Shown here piece after piece: positions 11,607-23,400 of a DNA stretch of 64,000 nt. This DNA is from Lota lota (taxonomy: Eukaryota; Chordata; Actinopteri; Gadiformes; Lotidae): NCBI GenBank assembly GCA_026745465.1, contig JACYXH010000278.1:1343720-1407719 (forward strand), in the 5' to 3' direction. The translations under genes were made by a program, and so were the position numbers. Below the pieces are notes generated by a model. The model made no database searches. It had not been told where the DNA came from and saw nothing but the letters and a program-made list of their open reading frames with translations. Position 1 is the stretch's first letter. Each line of letters opens with the position of its first letter.

Positions 11607-14600
11607 TCAGTAGTGCCCTCCTGGGGACATAGCCGGGGGCCGGATTCCCATGGGCTGCCTTGGAGGAGCCCCCTGGTACCCCGGAGGAACCATGGCCTGG
11701 CCGTACGTAGGTATCCCACCACCAGACATGTAGCCTGGTATGCTCTGGGGTGGACCGCCGTACTGGCCTGGGGGAAACACAGCATGGTTGGTTGGTTAGT
11801 CCTCAGATAATAATAGTATAAGCCAGGCAAAGAGAAATGAAACACATACGATCATACATATGATCAACTACAGCAGTGGTTCTCAAACTATTTTGAACCC
11901 TTGAAGATATTCTTTCAGCCAAGTAGCCCTTTCACCAGCACAAAACATTTTGGGTCGGAAAGGCTAAGAAGGCTAATTTATCCCCGAAGAGCAAAAAGCC
12001 AGAATTGGGTCGGAGCTTATGCACGTAAATCCCATTACTGACAACAATTTGGTGTTTCTGTTTTAGCTTTCTTTTGCAGATTCAATTTTTTCTCCTTGTT
12101 TTTAGGTTTATTTTGCAATTGCAATCCTTCACAGTACCCATAGGGTTACGCCCCATTTTAGAAATACAGAACTATAGCATGAATGGGTGAAGGCTTGTAG
12201 TATGAGAGAAATTTACTGAGGTTTAAAGGAAGTATAAGCATTATCTTGCCTACATGACTGAAATCAGTGTGGAAAAAAGCACAGAGTCAATGAAGGACCA
12301 CATTCCGAGGGACATCCACATGGCACTCATTACACCTCCTGACAGCCCTCTGAGATTAACCTTGTTTACTTAGCTGACTTCAAGTGGATCCCTAAAACTA
12401 TAATCCCCTCTAGATCTGCCTCACCTTCTCCTGACAGGAAAAGACAGGGAGGGCTTTATGAGGGCCACAAAGAAGAAGGGAGCCCCCTTCATTCGTTCTA
12501 CATGTTAAGGCTAACTAATTAATGTCAGTCAAACTTAAACATTGGCTGCCTTAGGAATGTATTTACCATATGCTTAAAGGAACCCATTATCTTGCCCATA
12601 TAAAAGAAATAATTGTGGGAAAAGCACAGTCAACAAAGGCCTACATTCCGAGGGACATTCACGTGTTCCTCATTTACACCTTCTGCCGCCCCTGAGGTGA
12701 ACCCAGTTACTTAGCTGACTCCAAGTTGGCCCCTAAAAAGCTGTAAACCTCTCTATACCTGGCTCACGTCATACTGAGAGGAAGAGAAGGGGAGGGACGG
12801 CCACAAAGAATATGAGAAAGAATATGACGCATTCTTTCTCTCACTTTACTTAAACAGACTTATATGTTAAGGTTAACTAACATTAACCTATCAATGTATT
12901 CCACAATCAAATAAAGTGGTATTGTTGTCAATTGTTTGAATGTATGCTTATTGTCTGAGTAGAAGTGATTGTTATTGTGCTCATCCATGTCACATCTTCA
13001 TGTTAACTCTTATGTGGTAGACCAGGGGTGCCCAATACGTCAATCGCGATCGACCGGTCGATCGCAAAGGTAGAGTGGGTAGATCGCGTGACATTCCAAA
13101 AAATATATTAAAAAACAATAATAAATAATAGAATGAATGTATCATCCCTATGGCATTTTCCACTTGATTGCCGTACAGGGCGGCCAGTCTGAGACCTATT
13201 CTCTTCTACGCGCTAGCTACTGCAAAACTTCAGCGAGCTAAGTGACCTAGTTCGCATTCCAATTTGTATATATACTTTATATACAAATTGGAATGTGAAC
13301 TAGGTCACTTAGCTCGCTGAAGTTTTCCACTCATTTTTATATCCCTTCTTAACTTAAGAAGGGATATAAAAATGAGTGGGGGAGCTGGACCAAGAAACCA
13401 AAAACGTACCACTTCCATGTGGAATGGGAGGAGGACTTTTTTTTCACCATGTCATATTCAAAATGCGTTTGTCTGATCTGTCAATCTATCATTGCTATTC
13501 CAAAGAAGGGAAATGCGGAGAGGCACTTTCGAACTGTTCATAGAAACAACGACACTGACTTCCCTCCGAAAAGTATGCTGAGAAAGAGAAAGGTGAGGGA
13601 ACTAAAATCACAGTTAATCGTACAGCAGTCGTTTTTCACACAGCTGAATTCAAAAGCAAAAGGCAGCCACCGAAGCATTGTTCTGGGTGAGTCACTCCAT
13701 CATTAAGCATAAAAAGTCCTTCCAAGATGGAGAGATGATCAAAGAGGTCTTCGTTGAGGCAGCTGACTCGTTTTGGGATTTTAAAAACAAACCAAAAATA
13801 TTATCTTAAATCAAAGCTCTTCAGCTATCAAGAAGTACAGTTACACGGCGCTGTGAAGTAATGGCAGATTATTTGACACAGCACCTTTGGAAGGACATCT
13901 CGGACTGCGAGTGTTTCTCACTGCAACTAGACGAGTCTACAGACATAAGTGATACAGCCCAATTGTGCATTTTTATTCGGATGGTGTTTACAGACATGAC
14001 TGCAAAAGAGGAGCTGTTAACACTACTGCCCATGAAAGAACACACGCGGGGAGAGGACATTTTGCAGTCTTTCAAAAACGTTATCGAGAAAACCCGGCTC
14101 CCGGTGTGTAAATTAATGTCAATTACCAAGGACGGTCCGCCCGCAATGGTTGGCTGCTTTAATGGATTTATTGCCAAGTGCAGACAGGACGATGCTTTCC
14201 CCGACTTCCTTAATTAGCACTGCATAATACACCAACAAGCATTATGTGCTAAAATGCTAAACATGAAAGAGATAATGGATGTCGCAACGAAAATCGCCTG
14301 TTCTATTCGAGCGAGACTGTTTCGTGCACATCTGGAGGAGGCTGACTGCAACTACTCAGACCTCTTGCTACACACTGACGTGAGATGGCTTAGTAGGGGG
14401 AAATTCCTGCAGAGATTTCGAGAACTCTGTCCGGAGATAAAGGAGTTTCTCCTTGAGAGTAAACATGTAGAAAACACGCACATGACAGTAAGTGGCTGCT
14501 AGACTTGGCATTCTTAACCGATCTGACCAACAAGTTGAATGAGCTTAGTTTAGAGCTGCAAGGAAAATAAAAAACGTGGTCAATATGAGTTAATGCTTTC

Positions 14601-16076
14601 AAACGAAAAATGCAACATCTATCCTCAAAGCTACAGCGACATGATTTGGGGAACTTCCAAAACCTCGCATTAGAGCTGGAGACGCAACGGAAGGCGTGTG
14701 CGCAATGACAGTGTTCGCTACACAGAGCAGATTGAAAATTGTCTGTCAGACTTTGACAAACGGTTTCAAGACTTTGCTTTACTCGAGCCAATCGCTACAT
14801 TTATGTGCTATCCATTTAGGGAAGATGTTGAGATTGATTTACTCGCATCAAAAATTGCAGCACTGTTTCACCTGAACTCGTCTGCAGTGGAGGGTGAGAT
14901 TTTGACAGTACAAGCTGATAGCTTAAGTCCAGGGCTCATGGACAATTTTGGAACTTACTCACGGAGAAAAAGTATCCAAACATGAGGAAATGTGCTACCT
15001 CCTTGACTGCATTATTTGGCTCTACTTATTTATGCGAGTCAGCCATTTCCCACATGAAGATTATTAAGTCCAAATACCGTTCCACCATGACTGATGATCA
15101 TTTGGAAGCCTGCTTAAGACTAGCTACCAGCAGCTACTGTCCGGACTATGCAACCCTGGCTGACTCCATTCAGTGCAAGTCATCAGAGTAAGATATGTAC
15201 TCAGTATATATAAATAAATATATGTTTAGCATTTTTCTATGTAGGTAGATCATTTTGACCTGGTCATTTTGAAAGTAGCTCGGAAGCAGAAAATATGTGG
15301 TTAGACGCATTTGTTCTTTTTCATTATACGTGGCTACTTCACTCAAGATTGTGTTTGTCACACATGTAAACTACCTCAAACCAGGGATGGTTATTATGTC
15401 TGTTTTATATCAGTTTAATTAATAAGGTGACGAGTGGATTTCAATCAAAGAGTACCTCACTGCTCTACATCTGATATAACTGTAATGTTTAAGATGTCAA
15501 TTATTTACGTTGTAATCTACTGAGAATCCGGAGGAGGATAAGTGCATGTTCAATTAATGGGGAACTGGGGTGAGGGACACGGCAGGTGCCTAATTTCTAG
15601 GCCCGATGCATAGGGTGTTTTGATTGGCCAGTGCATGTAGGAGGAATCCACACATTTTGGGAATATAACATGAAGCCTGATTCCAGAACAGGAGTTCTTT
15701 GCAAGCCAGGTTTTGCTGTTACTTGTTACAAGTGATAATAAAGTCTTTATCTTTCAAACTTCGGCTTTCTCGACCACTCTTAGTTTGTGTTGTGTTGTGT
15801 TTTATCCACCACAGTGGTTGATGTTGCGGGGGCCATACCGGGCATGGGATGTCGGATTCCTGGTTGCTGGGTGGCCATGATGCCCCCCATGGGGCCCACT
15901 GGTGGGGCCGAGATTGTAGCCTGGCTTTGGCGAGGAATATTACGCTGATACCTGGGCAAAGTAGCCCGCAACTCTTCCTACAAGGGAAGCACAGAACAAG
16001 ATCAGAAAACAGATCACTAACAAACGAGTCACTGTGAACCTCACTGCGTTATAACTCAGTGACTTCATTTCCAAAT

Positions 16077-16118
<42 letters not shown>

Positions 16119-19100
16119 GTATATATAGATACAAAAGTAAATGTATATTGTTTTAACTAGAGATTGCATTTGCAGGCACAGGATAGGACACATGCAATAA
16201 TGGTGAAACTTAAACAAGACATTAAAAAGGGAGGAGTTTGAGCTGCGGTACTTACCAGCGAGATGTCCTCATCAGGGTGGATCAACTTACTGGTTGCCGT
16301 GGACGTGGTGAGGGTGGCAGGCTTACTGGTCACATTGGAGGAGGGCTTTAAGGCGCCGGTGCTGCCAGCACTGGGGCTGGCTAACTCAGAGCCAGCAGCC
16401 TGTATGTAGGCTGGAAAGGTGGGCTTGGAGGACTCAGAGGAAGTGGAAGGGGTCGGATGGGCTGAGCCGGGGACCGTCTGTTGACTCTGAGGAGCAAAGG
16501 CATAGTTATTATTGTTATAATCATTATTATTATGATTATAACGATGAATGTCACGTTCTACATTCTAAACGCTGGGTCCCGTTTTGTGAAATTGAAGTTT
16601 AAATTAGCAGGAAACGCTGTAGCCGTCACTAGAAGGCTACGTTTTTACCACACACACACACTTACGCACACACACACAGAAGCAATTATAAATGTATGAC
16701 ATAAAAATAAAAATAAGATCTAGGTGGTCTAAAGTTTCACCGTTGTTTTTTTAATATTTAATAGACTTCCATTATATATATATAAAAGCGAACCAGTACC
16801 AAACAAACCAGCAAAACTACAAAACACACGCAAGTCAAGTACAAACACAGCGACAAACTACTTAAATACAATACGGCCAGGAAAACCTAGGCATTTCCCA
16901 TTTCCACGGCAACACAACAAGGTAAGCAACATCCTATAAACCTATAGAAGCATCTTCTCGGTAAGCAGATGATATGCAACGGGGCGCATGCCAAACATCA
17001 TCTGGCAGCCGGCTGCGTACTTGTGGCGCGTTTGGAAACAGAGCGTTAGAGGAGGTGCCCTGAGAGTCTGTGCCTGAGCAGCCCGCGCTCGCGCTCGCAA
17101 CCTGACACGCCATCTGTAGCACAGGAAAAGAGTAAAGAGTAGGAATGGGTTGACTCACACATCCTGTGCATCATAGGCAGGGAAACCCATCAAAACATTG
17201 TAGAAAAGATTTGTTCTGTCTGGTAATTATTGGAGTCGGAGACAGTACCATCATCATCTTTATTTAAAAAGAGAAGCTCAATTGAGTCCCAGCCAGGACT
17301 CTTCAATGAGGCTCTGTGTGCAGGCAATAATGCTCGTCGATAAACACACCGGGAGAGATGTAGGCCAACAGAGAGTGACATGAAGTAAAATAAATAAATA
17401 TATAACCATAACAATTATTGAATCCCTAGGAAATTGAATAAAAGCGAATCACAACATACACAAGATATTGTATACATAATATCTATACAATATTAATAAG
17501 TTACGTCATCATTACCTGGCCAGCAATGGGGAAGAGGGGTTTGCTGACGGCAGGGTGCAGGGAGGGGGCTGTGGCTGGGGGGATGGCTGTCCGGGTCGGC
17601 ATGCATGGTCCTACTGTGGGAAGACCCTGACCCATGTGTGCCATCACTGGACGGTGGCCCACAGGTGGGGGGGGCATGCCTGACAGGCAGGAAGCAACAG
17701 AAGAAACAGACACTGGTATATTACTATGACTACAGGAAGCAACGTAAGAAACGGACACTGGTATATTACTATGAACTACAGGAAGCAACATAAGAAGCCA
17801 TACACTGGTATATTACTATGTCCTACAGGAAGCAACATACGAAACAGACACTGGTAGATAACGATGTACAATGTAATTTAACAGATGTATTTTAGATACA
17901 TTTCACTAAGGAACAGTAGGGGTTAAACCTAATTTATAGTTGCCGTGTGTGAGCCGGCGCAAACCAAAAATGATGTAATCACAGCCTTCGTCTCAGGGGA
18001 GCCTACGCTTGTAACGCTACCCTGACAAATAGTCCTGAGGAGGGGATCAGTGGTACCTAGAGGCATTCCACGCATCATGGGGGGCATCCCTGGACCTGGA
18101 GGCATCATACCCCCCATTGGCATCATCCTGAGAAACACAGAAGGAACACAATTCATTCAGAGCAGCGGCCTTCAAACTGTGGGTTCACCTGCGGCCCATA
18201 AGGGCACGGGACCAAGAAGGTCGTGAGATGGACTTTAACATTCATCCAAGATGGAACATTCTGATAAACTTCATCAACCTTTTTTCTTTTCCAAAAACAT
18301 AGATATGCATGCCCAACCGCCTTGTCTGTTTCAGTTGAACATTTGAAGATGAAAATAAAGGAATATTGTACTGATATATATGATTGATATATTATGTATT
18401 TTTCCTGCACTAAATATTATGTGGGCCACGGCATGAAAATGTCCACCCATGAACCCGTGAAGCAGAGAGAACACTAGCATGCAGAACATCCAGCGGTCAG
18501 AGGAGATTAGCTCTCACCCGGGTGGCATCCCCTGCATGCCGGGGGGCATTCCAGGCATCATGGATGGGACCCCAGACATCATCGGAGGCATCCCTGGGTT
18601 AAAGTGACACAATAAGTAAAACAATAAATCACAATGTAATCATTATACAGAATAATAATGAAATATATGAAGCATATTCTATTTGGTGGACGCTTTTATC
18701 CAAAGTGTCTCACATTACCGTGAATGCTGGAATCCAACCCCTAACCCTAGCAGAATGGGGGGGTGGGGGGGATTGCATTGTGGCTGCTCCTCACCTGAGT
18801 AGGTGCCTGGGGGCATGCCAGGAGCTCCAGGCCCAGGGTGCATGCCAGGAGGAGCTCCAGGCCCAGGGTGCATACCAGGCTGGGTCATGGAAGGGATGTA
18901 GCCTGCCTGGGGCTGGACCACAGCGGGCTGAGCTTGGAAGGAAGGCCCTGGTTCATCGTCCTCGTCATACTCATCCGAGTCCTCCTGGCTCTGCTTTTTC
19001 TTCTGTGACTCTTGATGAGGAGGTGGGATTTCATAGAGTTCAGGATGAGTGTCCGCCAGCCAGAGCAATAATAAACACATCATGGCATACATTTAAAACT

Positions 19101-19992
19101 GTTGTTTCATATGTATATTATATATACCTTGGGACTTTTGTTCTAGCACTCTCCTTCTTTCTTCCACGTCTTTTTCAGGAATTCCCTCCATGCCGTAGAT
19201 TTCCAATTCAATGTCTGTTCTACCAGGTATTGCATTTGGGACTCCGTCAATTGTCTCTTTGTGTACCTAAAGAGAATTGGGTGTAAGTGATTTTGTCCAT
19301 AGACTATATATCTCCATTTACATAGCTAGACAGGCGGATTGTCTGAACAAAATTTTGGAAAAAATGGCTGACAGGATTAAATATATCACCTGCATACAGT
19401 GGATTGCCAGTCCTGGCCCAGTGTACAGTTTCTTATGGCAAATGTGACATTTGAAGTGTTTGGCTTTCTGATGCTGAATAAGAATCTTTTCATCGTCAAA
19501 ATCTCTGTTACAGTACCTGCTATTGGGGTTTAGGATTCGCGCTTGGATTTGGTTTGACTCAGTACAGGATAAAGACAATATAATAACACATAAATTACAA
19601 CAGGGTCCAATGTTGAATAAGACAATTGTTATAGCAATATAGTTTAAATGATCGTAGCTGCTAATTACTCTAGATCTATGCCACAGCTATAAAACCATAC
19701 TGGTTGCGATATTACCAATACAACACACAAAGCAATTGGACAGACTGCCCAAACTGTTAAATAACGTTATATATTTAGGCAATATCGGGTTAATTTGCAA
19801 TTAACGAGCTGACGTTATATAACAAAATCTAACCCGAATCCGGCCAGCGTTGACGCGAGACCATTTTCCTTAAATAGACCATGTAGAAAAGCTGTAACTT
19901 ATTGAGAAAGCTAATATATTTATATCAGATCACATCGCGTAAAAAGGATACCAGCACCAAGGCTTCATTTGCTTCTTCTTCTTTCTCCCCAT
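11607..19992 (-). CDS. znf207: ZNF207/BuGZ, Bub3-interacting zinc finger protein
   Basis: Nuclear and spindle protein that binds microtubules and stabilises Bub3 for kinetochore loading. Coding exons, in transcript order: 19992-19952, 19516-19390, 19266-19128, 19010-18795, 18593-18518, 18127-18057, 17679-17516, 17113-17021, 16486-16256, 15977-15839, 11767-11607. All junctions are GT-AG and all phases close, giving 1458 nt and 485 aa. The N-terminus [14 protein letters not shown] leads into two C2H2 fingers ([24 protein letters not shown]). Next comes an acidic [10 protein letters not shown] stretch, then long Gly/Met/Pro-rich low-complexity sequence (exons 4-7). The block [25 protein letters not shown] corresponds to the Bub3-binding GLEBS region as I recall it. 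It ends GGHY. The 93-nt exon 17113-17021 is phase 0-0 and may be alternative. Confidence 0.95.
12237..12812. repeat. imperfect direct duplication in znf207 intron 10
   Basis: Segments at about 12237-12475 and 12588-12812 share ordered blocks: GCATTATCTTGCC, AAAGCACAGAGTCAA, ACATTCCGAGGGACAT, TTACTTAGCTGACT and GGGCCACAAAGAA-like sequence. Divergence suggests an old segmental duplication or two copies of one element. Confidence 0.7.
13023..15300 (+). mobile_element. degenerate hAT transposon (GTF2IRD2/ZBED-like transposase)
   Basis: The left end has a CAGGGGTGCCCAA hAT-type terminus at 13023. Several frames then carry pieces of one transposase: a BED-like zinc finger (CLICQSI...[10 protein letters not shown], 13419-13700), the catalytic-core block [14 protein letters not shown] (13861-14217), [14 protein letters not shown] (14254-14502), and the C-terminal dimerisation block [18 protein letters not shown] (14982-15191). 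Stops and frameshifts separate these pieces, so it is dead. The expected right terminus is not intact: GAAAGTAGCTCGGAAGC at about 15270 resembles the subterminal sequence but the CAGGGGTG complement is missing. It lies antisense within znf207 intron 10. Confidence 0.85.
13224..13379. repeat. two abutting long hairpins
   Basis: Hairpin 1: 47-bp arms 13224-13270 and 13280-13326 with one mismatch and a 9-nt loop. Hairpin 2: 25-bp arms 13327-13351 and 13355-13379, perfect, with a 3-nt loop. They touch without a gap and sit just before the hAT transposase reading frame. Confidence 0.95.
15540..15790 (+). mobile_element. possible solo LTR fragment
   Basis: Contains GAACAGGAGTTCTTTGCAAG followed by AATAAAGTCTTTATC and a T/C-rich tail ending ACCACTCTTAG. 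This arrangement resembles the R-polyA-U5 part of a retroviral or Gypsy LTR. Boundaries and target duplication were not found. Confidence 0.3.
16080..16111. repeat. (AC)n microsatellite
   Basis: CA run in znf207 intron 9. Confidence 0.95.
17688..17870. repeat. four-copy 45-47 bp minisatellite beside a znf207 splice acceptor
   Basis: Units begin CAGGAAGCAAC at 17688, 17733, 17779 and 17826; each carries GACACTGGTATATTACTATG-like sequence. The array begins 9 bp from the acceptor of znf207 exon 7, so its first unit forms the polypyrimidine side of that splice site on the minus strand. Confidence 0.92.
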
Positions 19993-20434
19993 GATTGTTG
20001 TGACTGCTGCCCAGTGTTACTGAAGACTGAAACTGAAATATGGCGTCAGATAAGAGCCAGTCAATAATTACCTATACTTTGCTGCACATCTTGGATTTGA
20101 TAAACTTTTTAAAAGTATATTTAAGTAGCGTATTTTAATAACTCAAACATTCCGCTTCGCGAACGTCAATTATCCTTGCAAATGTTTGTGGTGGAACCAA
20201 TTAATACAGTCAATATTACAGTCGGACATTGTGAGCAAGACATTAACACGCATGCGCGGACCGTATTCTCCTCTCCAAAACGTTTGACAAGTCTATTTAT
20301 TTAGTGATGCACTAGTGCAGTCATTACTGCCATTGCAATTCTGCATCGACAAAACTCACGTCGACAGCTCATTCATAATTGAGCCCGTTTCACCTGTCAT
20401 TTAAGACAGCGGGCTTGTTAAGCTAAATCCAGCA
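19993..20434. promoter_or_regulatory. head-to-head promoter region of znf207 and c17orf75
   Basis: The two start codons are 442 bp apart on opposite strands, so both promoters must overlap this interval or the adjoining leaders. Core elements cannot be assigned by eye. Human ZNF207 and C17orf75 are also divergent neighbours. Confidence 0.65.
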
Positions 20435-23400
20435 ATGTTTACGTCTCAGACCTCGTCCTTCCAAGATTCAATTGATGTAGAGGAGCGAGATGACTTTGAC
20501 AGCGACGACATTGCAGGCTATAACCAGAAGACCCAGTTGAACTGTTACTATGCCATCTATCTATATCAAGGCACCAGGTAACCGTTAATGTTGTCCTATC
20601 ATTATACATTCAAGACGTAGGCCTATGTGAGCACAGCACATAGTTGTACATAAGCAGAATGCAGATCTTGTGCTTGAATGCATTCCAACAACATAGTCGA
20701 TGTCTTTGATCACATCGTTAAGCAATACAATACTATCCAAAGCAATGTTTTGCCTTGCTTTTCTGCTTGCTGACAGTGGCGCCGTGGAGCACATGTTCAC
20801 ACACTTTTTTACATGTTTTGGGCCTATATTTCAATACATTTGACCCACAGAACAATGCACACATCGCAATCTCCAAGTTATTGAATCACCTGTAAAATAA
20901 CTGAATTGTCTTAGATCTGAGTCTACTGAGGAAAGTGTTGCATGGAACAAGAGAAGAGCAGACTCCACCACCAGTCAGGACGACTTTAGGTAACCAAGGA
21001 TACCACCGACCGGTTTTCCTCGCAGTCCGTGGTCGTTCCTCAGTGGCTATTGCGTGTTGTGGGCTATCATTGGTGTACATATCCATGCTGCTACCACAGG
21101 AAACGAGTCGACATGGAGTCATCCATTCTATTTCTTTAGCTGATTGCCTTTCCTCCTGATTCGACGTCATCGCTGTGCTTGCTGTTTTTTCTACGCTACT
21201 GAGTTTTCATAGCATTTCCAAGAGCTCGCCCAGTCTGTGTGGCTTCTCCATTAGCCTCCATAATGTGTGAGTTGTGAAAACAATGCCTTTTGAATGTCTG
21301 TGCCTAGCTGCAAAGAATGAACATCCAATCAGACACACACATCTTAATGATGATGTCATTATTAGAAACACATGGGGGACACACACGGGCTGTGTGGGAC
21401 TCAGTAGTTACATGTGTTATCGTTGTGTTATGTTATCCTGATCTTGGTGTGCTTGTGAATTGGTCTTCCATCTCCTCTGCCTCATCGTTTGACTTGACTG
21501 GCTGCAAACTTCCTCCAACTCCAACCGGTTCGTCACCAGGCATTGGCTTGCTGTAACCATAGTAATATAATAACATATTGTGTCCTGCCTCCCTCCAACA
21601 CACAGCCTAAGCCTGGTGGACAGCAGCCTGCCGCCGGAGGCAGAGCCTGAGCTTCGCTGCTACATCTCCAGGAGGCTGAGCAAGGGGGCCTTGCTGGGGG
21701 GTATGGGCAACATCGCCACTGTGGAGATCAGGTGAATTAGTTTTGTTATTTGTTTGTTTATTAAAGGATCCATATTGGCTGAAAACGCTGTAGTCTTCCT
21801 GCCTGGGATCCACATAAAACTGAAGACAACCAAATCATTCACTGAATTTAATATCACCCAATGAAAGGGAGTGCAAACCAAGGCGAAATAGAATACGTAA
21901 CACAATACAATAATGAGCATGGTTTAATTGGCATCACATAACACAGGACAGAGGCCAATAATCCCAGCCTTAATGATTTCATTCCACAGTCCTCTTATAT
22001 AATCTCTTTGACTTGAAGGTGTAAGAACTGGGCTTTAAAGACTTCTATATATTCTAATATTGTTAGGCATTTGGTCCGAAAGACTGAATAAGTGCAAGAT
22101 CCTCTGAAAATAAACACCATGGGAGAAAAACAATCAATCTCCTTGTTTCAATCACATTCGGATCTTTGACCTAACTAGATCTGAGTGCAATCTAATTGAT
22201 GACATTGATTTGAGCAGTGAAATTAAATACCTTGGGTGCAGTATACAGTCTGTGGACTTTGCTCTTCATACATATTTTATTGCCTCACTTTTCCGGCCCC
22301 TGCATAACATTGAATGTGTGTGTAATATCTCATTCTTCCTCTGTTTGTGGCCAGCGTCCCAGAGCAGAACATAGGCTGCTATTGCTGTCTCCTGGAGCAG
22401 GAGCGCTCCCCAGATCAGCCCGACGCCGAAGGCAATGGCTACGTCATCTGCTTCATGGGGGGCTCCGAGAAGGGGCTCAATCTATATCCTTGCCCCATGG
22501 TTGTGTGTGTGCTTGTGCTTGCGCGTGTAATATTAGCTTTCTCTTGTTTTGAATAATCATAGCTACTGTGTGACGTTTGTCATGCATTGTATTAAGTATT
22601 GACTTGTCAAACACACGAACGCTTCCATTTCTTGACTGAACACACATTTAGACTAGAGCTGGATAAGTATGTCCAAGGCCTACAAAGCTGTCTACAAACC
22701 CCTGAGGTATGAAAATGCATCAGATTTGGAAAAAAAGGCCACACTGAATAATCTGTACCTCCCAAATGACGATTTATTGTTGATGAATGTTATTTCTCCT
22801 TATTCCTCTGCTGGCGTCAGCTAACCAACCTGGAGACTGAGATCCGTCCGTATCTCAGTAGGTGGTACGAAGAGTCTGTGCTGCACATCCATCGTGTGGT
22901 CCAGCTGGTCCAGAGCAGTATCAGCTTCCTGCTTCACGCTGTGAGTCCCCAGACCTCCCTGTACAATATTCCATCACAACCCACAACCACAGTCTTTTTT
23001 TCTCTCCGTTCTAATTGAGTTCCCAGAATGTAACTGTCGATCATGGATATGTCGATCATGGATCATGGATGTTGTTCTCATTGACTGTTTTGAGGGGACA
23101 CCTCAGAGTTCGGCCCCACATCATTATAGAAGTTGAAAAGATCTACCTTTTTATAATGAATCACAATAAGAGGGATTTCTGGGATTATCATGGGAAAACA
23201 CATTTTATTTTCTACCATACCTTACCATACCCTCCTACTTAATTATTACATATTATTTGTTGCATTCAAATCTTCCTGCTGTATTCAGGCTCTGAGTCAC
23301 AACCATGTCGAGGTCATCAAATCAGATGAAAGGACGAAGAAGGACATCGCCAGGTGAGTTAGTTGACACTTAACATTTTAAATGATTATTACAATCAGTT

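Noticed and set aside
18705..19286. 193-codon plus-strand frame
   Set aside because: Antisense to znf207 exons 3 and 4; the sense strand has zinc-finger protein sequence and splice sites.
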